This document shows positions 33,228-43,735 of a stretch of DNA of 64,000 bases, piece by piece; positions within the stretch are counted from its first letter, which is position 1, and each line of letters starts with the position of its first letter. A program made the position numbers and the translations under genes. Origin of the DNA: Cymodocea nodosa (taxonomy: Eukaryota > Streptophyta > Magnoliopsida > Alismatales > Cymodoceaceae); NCBI GenBank assembly GCA_036874045.1, contig CM072344.1, positions 7,474,501-7,538,500 on the forward strand, in the 5' to 3' direction. The notes below the pieces were generated by a model. That model saw only the letters and a list, made by a program, of their open reading frames with translations. It did no database searches and was not told the origin of the DNA.

Positions 33228-33938
33228 TTAACCATGTAAGTGACATTTTTCCCAATTTAGAACCAGATCTTTTTCCACACAGCATTTTAATATTTGGTCT
33301 AAATTTTTTAAACAGACTTCATATGAGTTGCCATATATAGTAAAATCATCCATAAATATTTCTAAAAAATATTCAGTCATTCCAGTAAATATGCCTTGCA
33401 TACACCTTTGAAAGGTAGTTGGTGCATTGCATAATCCGAATGGCATTCTCTTAAAAGCATAAGTTCCATTAGGATAGGTGAAAGTTGTTTTCTCTTAATC
33501 CTCTAATGCTATTGGAATTAGATTATAACCTAAATACCTGTCTAGGAAACAAAAATATTTTTGCCCTGCTAATCTTTCCAGCATTTGATTTATAAAAGGT
33601 AAGGGAAAATGATCTTTCCTAGTCACAGCATTCAACTTTCTATAGTCTATACATACTCTCTAGCCTGATTGAATTCTAGTAGGTATCAAGTCTTGACTTT
33701 CATTCCTAATAACTGTTAATCCTGATTTCTTGGGAACTACATGGATTGGGCTAACCCATGAGCTATCAAAAATCAGATAAATTATGTCATTATCTAACCA
33801 TTTCACTATTTCCTTCCTGACTACTTCTTTAAGGTTTGGATTTAATCTCCTCTCAGGAATTCTAACAGGTTTAGCATTCTCTTCTAAATATATGTGGTGA
33901 CAGCATAAAGTTGAACTTAACCCTTTTATATCAGTCAT
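33228..33938 (-). pseudogene. pol: Reverse transcriptase of Athila G1
   Basis: Fragment 33938-33660 reads CHHIYLEENAKPVRIPERRLN, then VRKEIVKWLDNDIIY, SWVSPIHVVPKKSG. Between the fragments VCIDYRKLNAVTRKDHFPLPF is readable. Fragment 33446-33228 reads MPFGLCNAPTTFQRCM and IFMDDFTIYGNS with VLNWEKCH. FMDD is the Athila form of the catalytic YXDD motif. Several Q/W-to-stop changes interrupt the frame. Confidence 0.9.
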
Positions 33939-34328
33939 AGTCCATCCTATTGCTTCTTTATAACTTTTTACTACATCTTTTAATCTAGCTATTTAATCCT
34001 CTTTTAAATCTGAAGCAATAATGATTGGACATGTTCATTTCTCTTCCAAAAATATATAGGTTAATTTAGGAGGTAAATGTTTTAATTCTAAATGTTGCCC
34101 ATCAAAAGCTAGAGCTCCTAATTGAACATCATCATTTTCTAAATTAATTTCTTCCTAATCTCCTTTTATATTTATGCTTTCACTTTCCTCTAAAGTTTCA
34201 GAATTGAATTGCCTATTTAATTCTTCATGAATCACATCGTCTAACATATCTCCTTCATCCTCTAAAAAGTCTACGGTATGTAAGGACATTTCTAACTCCT
34301 CAAACCTTTTTGGTTTGAAAATATTTAA

Positions 34329-34652
34329 TTAAGTATCCTCATTACCATATACTAACTTCATTACTCCAGTTTCTAAGCCTTCTAATCCTAAGGATGCATA
34401 TATATCACTTGGCATAACATTTATACTTGCACCTAAGTCTATTAAGGTTCTTTCTAGAATGGTATTTCCTATGGTGCATGATATAACAAGGATTCCAAGA
34501 TCAGATAACTTTCTAGGAATTTGTGGCAAAAATACGAAACTACTTTGCTCAGCTAAAAAGACCTTTCTAAGAACCTTTCGCTCTCTTTTCTTAGTACACC
34601 AATCCTTCAGAAATTTAGCACAAGGTGGCATTTTATGCAATAGATCTAACAA
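34329..34652 (-). pseudogene. pol: Protease of Athila G1
   Basis: Retropepsin-like domain with the catalytic LIDLGASINVMP near residue 70, preceded by PRKLSDLGILVISCTIGN and followed by DIYASLGLE. DLGAS with INVMP is the usual gypsy Athila/Tat form. N-terminal to it lies CAKFLKDWCTKKR, also typical. It ends at a Q-to-stop change at 34329. Confidence 0.87.
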
Positions 34653-34697
34653 AGGAATGTTAACTTGTACTTTTTCAAAAATTTCTCTGATTTTTTC

Positions 34698-35595
34698 TTA
34701 TTTTTCAGGTATTGTTTGTTGTAATCTTTTAGGATAGGGTGCTAAAGATTTTGATTTAAAAGATTCTTTATCTTTCAGTTGATTTGTTTGATCATTTTTA
34801 GCCTCATTAGTAGATTGAGATTGTTCTTTAGTGATTTCTAGATTTTCAGTTATTACATTTTCATTATCATTTTGATTTTTACTCTTATCCACCTTCATAT
34901 TATTTTCATTTTGAGTTCTTGGTGGTATATTAGTTCCAAATCTTAATGTTACACATACTTCTTCCAGATTTTCATTACTCTCATGATGTTTTTGTATATC
35001 ATTTTCGTGATTATGATCTTCAATTGTTTTTAGTTTTAAAGTGCATTCTTTAAATTCTCTTGCATTAGTATTTTCTTTTGTCTGTGTATTTTGCAAATTA
35101 TGCAGATCTATAACACTATAATTTTCATTGTCCTATTGCATAACTTGTATTTTCATTGTATATTTATCCAATGCTTTTAGTTTTCTTTCCAGATCATCTA
35201 ATCTCATTGCATTCAATTTTTGATCAATTCTCATTATGGTTTTTTCAGTTTTGTAAATTATATCCATTTTAGGTTCTAAATATACTTCCTTATAGTTTAA
35301 TTGGTTGACTTCTTATTGCTGACACATAAAGTATTCTAGTTTGTCTAGGTTTTGCTCTATACTACACTCCAGTCAATCATACCTATCCCAAACTTCCATG
35401 TCTCTCAACATCTTACACATTCTATACTGACCATCAGTTAGGTAAACTATAGGATTCTCATACTTGACTCTATTATATTAAGGATAATTCATTTATTGTT
35501 CATGGGATCTAGCCATCTGTAAACATCTCAGTTTCAAACAGTTAGAAATGTCGTGACCTTTAGAATTGCAGAATTCACATATGCTAACTACAGGT
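34698..35595 (-). pseudogene. gag: C-terminal gag of Athila G1 with zinc knuckle, capsid missing
   Basis: Near 35540-35595 the minus strand reads CEFCNSKGHDISNC, a complete CX2CX4HX4C knuckle. It is followed by a damaged stretch and a long Asn/Lys/Glu-rich frame (35096-34698, MQNTQTKENTNAREF) ending in SLAPYPKRLQQTIPEK, the usual entry to Athila protease. Only about 100 bases separate the knuckle from the primer site, so the 300-residue capsid part has been deleted. Confidence 0.75.
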
Positions 35596-35697
35596 TTTAG
35601 AAATCTTTGAGCATATGCTATATTCTCAATTACAGAAGAAAACACACAACACTCTAGCTATTAAAACAAAACAGCTCTAACAGTTGCTTATATGAAT

Positions 35698-35715
35698 TCC
35701 CCGGCAACGGCGCTA
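35698..35715 (-). other. Primer binding site of Athila G1 (tRNA-Asp)
   Basis: TAGCGCCGTTGCCGGGGA on the minus strand, one mismatch from the tRNA-Asp site TGGCGCCGTTGCCGGGGA. Seven bases separate it from the LTR at 35723. Confidence 0.9.
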
Positions 35716-35722
35716 GAAAACT

Positions 35723-37565
35723 TGTTTGGATCTCCAACACGGCACCAGAAAAACTTGAATTTGTTAACTTCTATTTTTACTTAGTTAATTTATCTTTATG
35801 CCTATTCCTTTTTAGAAGTAAAAAAACAACCTTTCACACAAATTAGATATTAATTCCAATTTGTATTTTAACTGCAAGTGCACAATGTCTATTGTATTAG
35901 TGTGCAAGTACAGGTCAATCCCACAGGAAATTGCTTAAGAATTGCGAACTGTTCCCTTTTTAACAATCAAATTTATATTCAATAAGCTCTCCGTTGAGTT
36001 ACAGTTAACTCAACGGACAAAGTTCATTGAATTATGGCTAACTCAACAGACTAACCTCGTGGACTTAAGTTAACTCCACGAGCCTGCCTTTCCTATTTAA
36101 TATTGCTATTTATAGAGGAATTCGGCCAACCATTGGGAGATTCCACAGATTGTACATAACATCAATTAAGCTCTTTAATGTTAGTAAACACTGGATTTAT
36201 CATTAGGCAATACTAATATTCAGATAATTCAAACAATAACCACTAAAATTTTTAAGTCTTTTGAACGAACCAATTTCAGTAAACTGTAAAACTAAAACAA
36301 ACATAAAATAATCACAACACTGACAAAGATAACATTAATCACGATACAAAACAAACAATACAACACTCAAATACAAAATATAAACACAAATAAGTTGTTT
36401 TTGGTATTTTTGTTTTGATATGAGCGTGGAAATGGGCGAAAGGTGAAATGTAAAGTAATCTCAGTCGATAGTAAATACTTCTGTCACTACATGTGATGCG
36501 ATTACACCACTGAAAATTAAACCACTTACAATTTTGTCTCCTCTCCCTATAGAATTGCAAAATGATCTCCTCTTCAGCATACAAGCATCAACCAGAAGCC
36601 AAGGTTAGAAGCTTTACGATCTCTTGAGATATGAGTCGGCGCTTGGTGAAAATGGCTTCCCTTCTCGCGACGCGATCACTCCTCACAATGGTTGTCAGGC
36701 ACTGTGTTTGGCTCAGAATCGACCCGACATCAGGAAAGTATCCTCACAGACCTCCGATGGTTGGTGATTATGGTGGTGGTTGGTGTGGTACTTCAGAGAA
36801 TTGCCGACGCTGCTTGTAGAAAGTTCGATGATCCTCCTTTGCACACATTGGCCACACCCATCGACCACCACTTCGTTGCTTTTTTTCTTGTTTTCTTTTA
36901 TATTTCTTTAGTGGTAACTACTTCTGCTTGAATGATCGGTTAGATTTCCTTCATTCATATCAACGACAATGATTTCTTCTTCCTTCGACAAGTGAATTCC
37001 TACGTGATACGTGCGATCGTGGTTTTTTTTCTTCCAACTGTTTTGTTCCTACAGCCGCTACAGTGGTATATTAGAAAATAAATGGTCCGTGGAGTTACAA
37101 ATAACTCAACGGACTTGCTTCGTTGATTTAACTATAAAACACATGCATAAATTTAACTATCCGATGCTTAGGTGCATTTCGGATACTTACAAACTTAACT
37201 ATCCGATGCTCAAATGCATTTTGGATACTTACAAACTTAACTATCTGATGCTTAGATGCATTTCAGATAGTTACAGATAACTCACCGATATATAACTTAA
37301 GTCAATCTTCCAGATCACGACACGTGTCATCAGTAGTTTTATAATAAAGAAATATTTCAAAGAGTTACAAGTCTAACTATCTGATGCCCAAATGCATTTC
37401 GAATAGTTAGAGATAACTCACCGAAAATCCACTTAAGTCATTCTTCCAGAACATGACACGTGTCATTAGCAGTTTTATAATAAAAGGAGATTTCGAAGAG
37501 TTACACATATAACTATCCGATGCCCAACTGCAATTTCGGATACTTAGAGATAACTCACCAAAAGT
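35723..37565 (-). repeat. 5' LTR of Athila G1
   Basis: On the minus strand it ends GATCCAAACA. It matches 23035-24489 up to 37171. It contains a diverged second primer-site copy (35728-35747), paired half-sites (35987-36090), a TATA box on the minus strand (AATATAAAAG, 36895-36904) and the tandem array 37175-37560. The U3 start is not certain because the sequence passes into U3 of copia D type at about 37566. Confidence 0.7.
37175..37560. repeat. Tandem half-site units with G-box palindromes
   Basis: Short units of about 42 bp (ACTATCCGATGC...GCATTTCGGATACTTA) occur at 37157-37270, then two longer units of about 135 bp at 37270-37410 and 37410-37545. The longer units contain TTTCGGATA or a variant, AACTCACCGA, CTTAAGTCA, (A)CACGTGTCAT and TTTTATAATAAA. 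G2 has a diverged copy at 9960-10170. ACACGTGT is a G-box/ABRE-type core. Confidence 0.65.
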
Positions 37566-38338
37566 TCACTTAAGTCATGTATTAAAATTGAAACATGTGT
37601 CCTTCTGAAATAGCATCATAAAATATTAAAAATAAACTATTCGATATAGAAAGCATGTTTCGGATACTTATAAAAGATAACTCTTCGATCCTTAAGTCAT
37701 TTCGGATAGTTACATAGGTAACCTTTCGAAAAGTCACTTAAGTCAGAAATAATAAAAAATTAACTATCTAAAGCTTAAAATCAATTTCGGATACTTATTG
37801 AAGGTAACTCTCTGATTTTTAAGAGTTTTCGGATAGTTACATCGTAACCTTCTGAAAAGTCACTTAAGTCAAGCAATGAGAGACTGACATGTGTCCTTCA
37901 GAAGAAAGTAACCTAAAACACATTAAATTAGAGAAATAGCTAACTACCCGGAATGAAAAACCTTAACTATCCGAAATTGAAGGGATTTTAAATACTTACC
38001 ATAAAAGTTATATCCAGACATAAAAAGACTTAACTCACCGAAGATAAATACTTTTTGGATAGTTATTGATATAACTGTCCGTAAAGCCAGGAGAGAAGCT
38101 TAACCATCTGATTTGTCCTATTTTGTTTGGTGACTTATAAATTAACTCTCCGATCAATTCACTATAGAGATAACAACCTGCCGAAATCTAATTTAAAAAG
38201 TTCTAAATACATAGCAGTTAGATAATTTTCATTTTAGTAAAAAAGACTACTAAAGTATTACAGAAATAATTAAACCACACGTTTTTCATCATTAAAATTT
38301 ACTGATAAAATAATTGAACTAACAATCTCCTCCTTTTT
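37566..38338 (-). repeat. Extra copy of copia D U3 with its polypurine tract
   Basis: Nearly the same as 38650-39424, ending with AACTAACAATCTCCTCC and TTTTTGA. On the minus strand this is a polypurine tract followed by the start of U3. It joins directly to the middle of the D 3' LTR at 38339. This is an aberrant junction, not an element end. Confidence 0.7.
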
Positions 38339-39410
38339 GAAAAGTTTTGTGTGCTTTGTTTCAGTTTTCTGTAAATCCTTTTTATTCTTCCTTTGAGATT
38401 TGCATAGGTGGAAAGAATTCTGAAATGGTTAGATGCCTTCTGCAGTAATTCATTTCCAACAACCTTCAATCATAATAAAGTTGAGATCTGCAATCAAAAG
38501 ATATTTTGCCACAAAGGTTAGTTAATTAATAATAGTTGTAGTTTCTATAAAAATAAAATCTTCAAAGGCTTTTAGAAAATCGGAGACTTAGAAAGATAGC
38601 TTGCCGAAACCCAAAATCATTTCGGAAGGATAGAACTAACATTCCAAAAGACCACTTAAGTTATGTATTAAAATTGAAACATGTGTCCTTCTGAAACAGC
38701 ATCATAAAATATTAAAAATAAACTATTCGATATAGAAGACATGTTTCGGATACTTATAAAAGATAACTCTCCGATCCTTAAGTCATTTTGGATAGTTACA
38801 TAAGTAACCTTTCGAAAAGTCACTTAAGTTAGAAATAATAAAAAATTAACTATCCGAAGCTTAAAATCAATTTCAGATACTTACTGAAGGTAACTCTTCG
38901 ATTCTTAAGAGTTTTCGGATAGTTACATCGTAACCTTCCGAAAAGTCATTTAAGTCAAGCGATGAGAGACTAACATGTGTCCTTTAGAAGAAAGTAACCT
39001 AAAATACATTAAATCAGAGAAATAGCTAACTATCCGGAATGAAAAACCTTAACTATCCGAAACTGAAGGGATTTCAAATACTTACCATAAAAGTTATATC
39101 TAGACATAAAAAGACTTAACTCACCGAAGATAAATACTTTTTGGATAGTTATTGATATAACTATCCGTAAAGCTAGGAGAGAAGCTTAACCATCTGATTT
39201 GTCTTATTTTGTTTGGTGACTTATAAATTAACTCTTCGATCAATTCACTATAGAGATAACAACCTGTCGAAATCTAATTTAAAAAGTTCTAAATACATAG
39301 CAGTTAGATAATTTTCATTTTAGTAAAAAAGACTGCTAAAGTATTACAGAAATAATTAAACCACACGTTTTTCATCATTAAAATTTACTGATAAAATAAT
39401 TGAACTAACA
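38339..39410 (-). repeat. 3' LTR of copia D, truncated
   Basis: On the minus strand it starts TGTTAGTTCA. It matches 61796-62495 of the 5' LTR for 38339-39027. The R/U5 part (equivalent of 61133-61795) is missing. Half-sites of the CCGA class fill 38740-39200. Confidence 0.8.
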
Positions 39411-39619
39411 ATTTCCTCCTTTTTGATGATGACAAAATTGTAAAGATATATTCTCTCCCTTTGTCATAATTAAAAAGTGGAAAAATTTATTGAAGGATAC
39501 TCAGAGATAAATAAAATGTAAATTCATTGATGAAGAGTAAGAAACAATATGGATACAGAGTAAAATAAAGAAAATTACATCAAAAGAAAACAAAAAGTCT
39601 AAGGTTCACTTGACTTTTT
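39411..39619 (-). other. Polypurine tract and 3' untranslated region of copia D
   Basis: AAAAAGGAGGAAAT (39411-39424, minus) primes the plus strand. No gene in the rest. Confidence 0.7.
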
Positions 39620-41788
39620 CTATAACAAATCTTGAATTAAATTATCCCTCTCCCTCAGAAGTTGTTCTAAATGAGCTACTTGATCCAAAAGCATATGATT
39701 ATGTTAAAGTAGAAGCTCATTCTGTTTTAAGAGGGTAATAGAACAGTCAACTACTGTAGATGGAGCTGCTAGAGTTGGAGTAGGTGTTGTAAGAGGTGGA
39801 GTTTCTACAGAAGGAGGTGCGGTAGGAGGTGAAGCTGTTGCAGAATGAGATGCTGAATTCTAAGGTGCAGATGGTTGAAAAGAAGGGGGCAACTCAACCA
39901 GATAAGAGGAGGACATTCTCTAAAGATCCTTAAGCTGTAGTACTCTTCTTTTAATGGATTTCAGAGGTTTGCCTGATAAATCAATATATCTGGCCATCAG
40001 ATGATAAATGAAATCTCCATAAAACAGAAAACTTTACAGATGAGTAATCTGAGTAATAATTACTTTTGCCTAGTTAACCTTTATACCAACCATCACAGCA
40101 TAAGTGGCTTGGTAGACTTTCCTCTCCAATTTATCTACATGACCTATTTTCTGAAATACAGAGGAAGACAGAATTGTGGCAATCATTTGGGCCAAACCAT
40201 GAAGATCTGTAGTCTTAACTAGCTTAAACTATTTATCAAGAGATTTGCCAATCAATTTATTCATTTCAGATTCCTACCACCCCAATTCTGATGGAGAAAG
40301 AGCAATATTGTTACTAGTAGATAGTATTCCATAAAGGGTCTCCAAAAATTCTCCATCAATCCTTATTGTTTGATGTTGTAGGTGCAGGAGAAAAAAATGT
40401 GGAAAAATTTCAAGATTTGAGTAGAAAAAGGGAATTAGGTCTTCAAAAATGGATAAACCTGATGAAGGAGAAATAAGACCTAAAAGCCCTTGATGATTGA
40501 GCAGACTGTGAATTGTATCCATTCCTTGAAAATTTACAGGTCTACTATAGATGATCTTCATTCCTTGATATTTACTGAAAAAGAGATCTCTAGCTATAGA
40601 AGATCTAAAATAATATACATCTGTAGGGATATCTAAAGAATAATTGATTGGAACCTCTAGAGTTTCATCTGCTAAAGGGGTTTTAGTAGGTGGAGGAGAT
40701 AGAGGAATAGGAGTAGAGCCTGAATCTACATACAATCCTTGTATCAAAATATGAGTGTGAAGAGAAGGAATTGGATAAGATTCGATATCAGATGAACTAG
40801 GATGATCATGAGGAGGGCTAGGAGGAGTTGAGACTTCTAGAAATGTAGATTGTTTGTTTCCAATCTTCAGATGAGATGAAAGAATTTTCTTTCTTCTTCT
40901 AGAATACATGAATTGAGTGGTTGGAAGGGGAGATGTGGGAACTGTAGGTAGAACTGGAGTAGATGTAGAAATCAAGTGAGGAGGACCAAGAGCAAGTTGG
41001 TGTAAAGTGCCAATACAAAACTTAGGAATTTGAGGATATGTTCTGCCAACCACATGCCTAAAATCAATTCCTTTCTTGGGCAAAAAGAATTCAGGTTCAA
41101 CCACAGATTTCTTCTTATTTGCCATATCATAAAAATCATGATAACAAGCAGGTTCTATAGGCTCTTGAATTTTAATTCCTGGTTGCTCACTGAGTTTATG
41201 CAGTAAAACTTGATTTCTCCTCCTTACTAGTGTATCTTGTAAGTGTAAGGCCATATGCAAGGCTCGTCTCTTAGAGGCCCTAATATCCACAAAAGAGCTA
41301 AAAAATTGACTTACATAAGCCTTAAAAGCTGCTTTAAATAGAGGTTCTAAGGAATTGATTTTTGCAGTAAAAATGTCTTCATCATCGGAGGAAGACCCCT
41401 TAGAAACCCTAGGAGGAACAAAAGATGAGGTAGTGCTCTTCTTAGACAAAGTCTTGTGCTTCTTATGACCATTATTTGGTTTGGTGGATTTTCTCTTGTA
41501 GGTTCTCTATTTTGATTTCAGATGCGTCTCATGTTGAACTAGAGTACTAACTGGACAAAATTTGCAAAGAAGAGAAAGTTGTTTTTCCAAACATAGTAAA
41601 CATGTAACTATTTCTGAAGTTCTATAAACTCACTCAATATCTACAACTTCTTCTTTAGCAGAAACAATTTAGTGAACTTTTCTAGGAGATAGATCGACCA
41701 TACCTGATTGGAGTTCTTGTTCCAATACTTGAATCCTCTATTTTTGTTCTTGCTAAGAAAGGCCAGAAAAACATCCAGATTGAGCCAT
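39620..41788 (-). pseudogene. Accessory protein of copia D (Transposase_32-like)
   Basis: 723 codons from MAQSGCFSG to a TAG at 39620-39622. The frame is kept throughout, and only nonsense codons interrupt it; the longest open part is 41449-40274. The N-terminus has two Cys pairs (CLLCLEKQLSLLCKFC) and a Lys-rich stretch. The middle is Pro/Ser/Thr-rich. The conserved domain has FFSKYQGMKIIYSRPVN, MDTIHSLLNHQGLLGL, LIPFFYSNL and LETLYGI. The end is a short helix (HLEQLLRERDN). The block IIYSRPVN is shared with the G1 protein. It sits between RNase H and the 3' LTR. No membrane segment. Function unknown; the Transposase_32 link is by recalled motifs. Confidence 0.75.
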
Positions 41789-41880
41789 TAAAGAAGATTG
41801 GAGATGACACGAAAGAGGAGCAGATGAAGGGTTTGAGAATTGGAAGGTCTAGATAGAGTGAGAAGATAACCCTTCGAAAG

Positions 41881-42020
41881 CATATAAATATCGGAAAGTT
41901 CCAGAAATCGGTAAGTTAGAGTCCTAACTTACCGAAAAGAAAAGAATTTTTGGATAGTTATAGATTGAACTGTCCGAAAACCTACTAAAACAATAGGCTA
42001 ACTCTCTGAAAACTTCTAAC
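41881..42020 (-). promoter_or_regulatory. Putative internal promoter of the D accessory gene
   Basis: A TATA-like TATTTATATG (41881-41890, minus) lies 93-102 bases before the ATG. Directly upstream come half-sites. A perfect 11-base inverted repeat TCGGTAAGTTA (41908-41918) and TAACTTACCGA (41925-41935) is followed by a second pair near 41949-41980 (TTGGATAGTTA ... GAACTGTCCGAAAA). The second pair resembles the D LTR at 39133-39172. Activity is inferred. Confidence 0.5.
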
Positions 42021-43157
42021 ACCTATCTAAGTAAGAAAAATAACTCCCCCTAAAGATATGCTGACCAAATAAAGGAATATAGTTTAAAATGGAGAAAATC
42101 AACAATAGCTGGAAAAACACTTAGAACTCCCCCTATTTAACAACGTAAAACAAATCAGCAAGAAGGTTTTTTTTTTTTTTTTTGAATTACTAAAGAATTC
42201 AAGGCTCCACATTAAGATAAATGACACATTTCACTTAGCATAAGAACTTGATCCTATGGTTCACCTTATTAACCTTAAAAAAATCAGTTTTCATAAACTT
42301 CAGTACTATAACTTAATGTTTTTAGAATAGAAAAATTTAGACACATTTAATATGTTCTCTCTAGCTAGTTTCAAATTTCCATAAAGTAACCTCAAGGTAT
42401 ATTTTCCCTTAACAATGTCTGTTATGTAATTAACTAAGAGGAAAAGAAGATCTCTGAGAGTTATGAAATTGTTAGTACTGCATAGCCATAATCAGAGTTT
42501 TTTGACATGATTGGTGTTGGTTGCTTTTTGCAACAAACATTCCAATTTTTTTATTTATAATGGCAATCACGTTGACAGTACTAAAAATGGGAAAGTGTAG
42601 AAAGTTAAAAACATTTGGACAAGGTCAGGTTAAATATCTTGAGTCTTATTACTTCCAGCCACTTTTCCTTGTTTTTCACCCTCACATATTAAATACCTCT
42701 AAATTATCTAATCATGTAGCATTCAGTCTAGCAAAGAGGAATACAATTACTAAATTAATAAGGTAACTTGGCTATTTTTCAGATTTAGATCCCCATACTA
42801 AGTATCATGTGGGCATTATTCTATTTGTGGAGCAGAAGTCTTTAGTAATTTTGGTGAATTAATCTGAGTTGATTTTAATATAAATGTAAGAAATCATTGT
42901 AACTTATAAACTCATTAGAAAATCCCATGAAACAAATGTTGTGATTTTTATAATATATATAATTTTTTTTAAATAAAATTTTTGAAAAAGATTTTGAAAG
43001 AAGAAAATAATTAAACAAGTGCAAGAATTCAGTAAATATTCTCAAAAATAGCTAAACAGAAATAAATCATCAAAATAACTCAATATGAACCAATAATAGA
43101 AAATAAGAAGGTGAAGTAAATATTGAAAAAGTAGAAGATAAAAGATAGTAGGTAATG
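42021..43157 (-). other. Non-coding spacer of copia D between RNase H and accessory gene
   Basis: No gene. A run of about 19 T (42166-42184) is the main feature, with AT-rich sequence otherwise. Short frames on either strand show no family. Confidence 0.5.
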
Positions 43158-43735
43158 TTAAAAATCATTTAGGCAACATATTCCTAAATCTCTTCTCAAT
43201 TTAATGAACTATTTTTCTTCAAGAGGCTTTGTGAAAATATTTGCCAATTGCTCATGAGTAGAAACAAAATTCAGCTCAATATTATCCTTCATAACATTAT
43301 CTCTTAAAAATTGGTGTCTTATCTCAATATGTTTTGCCTGAGAGTGCAACACAGGGTTCTTTGACAAACTTATTGCACTATTACTGTCACAATTAATAAG
43401 AGTTTTTCCATATAAAATTCCATAATCTTTCATAGTTTGTTTCATCCAAAGAATTTGTGCACAGCATAGGATAGCAGTAAAATATTCAACTTCAGTAGTT
43501 GATAAGGCAACACAATTCTACTTCTTATTGAACCATGCAATTAATGAACTACCAAACAGTTGTCAAGTTCCACTAGTACTCTTTCTATTAGATTTGCATC
43601 CAGCATAATCTACATCACTATATCCAATTAGATCCAAACTGCTATCTTTGAAATACATTAAACCAAAATTTGAAGTTCCTTGCAAGTATTCATTATCCTT
43701 TTAACTGCAGATAGGTGAGATTCTTTTGGTTGAGC
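43158..43735 (-). pseudogene. pol: RNase H of copia D
   Basis: Ends with DLGICCLNDF and TAA at 43158-43160. Frame 43445-43209 reads MKQTMKDYGILYGKTLINC, DSNSAISLSKNPVLHSQAK, HIEIRHQFLRDNVMKDN, FTKPLEEK, then a stop. Upstream the STTEVEYF-like and GYSDVDYAGC-like blocks are readable with stops and one frameshift near 43690-43735. Confidence 0.82.

Larger units (their letters stand above)
23035..37565 (-). mobile_element. Ty3/gypsy element G1, Athila-type with accessory gene, interrupted
   Basis: In element orientation: 5' LTR (35723 to about 37565), primer site, partial gag, protease, RT, RNase H, integrase, accessory gene (30670-28468), extra gag-like fragment, then copia B within the 3' LTR (24489-23035). 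The order RT-RNase H-integrase marks gypsy. The tRNA-Asp primer site, FMDDF and integrase blocks such as SYHPQTSGQVE mark Athila. The boundaries at the high end and around 27236-28467 are uncertain. Confidence 0.8.

Noticed and set aside
37157-38200. CRISPR-like array of short repeats
   Set aside because: Plant DNA. Repeats are degenerate and inverted, spacers are irregular and homologous among copies, and the array lies in LTR U3.
40001-40222. 73-aa + strand frame at 40001-40222
   Set aside because: It is the reverse of the D accessory gene, whose minus-strand frame continues through this stretch.
42521-42766. 81-aa + strand frame in the D spacer
   Set aside because: Not recognised, no counterpart in C1/C2 spacers, and AT-rich surroundings make chance frames common.
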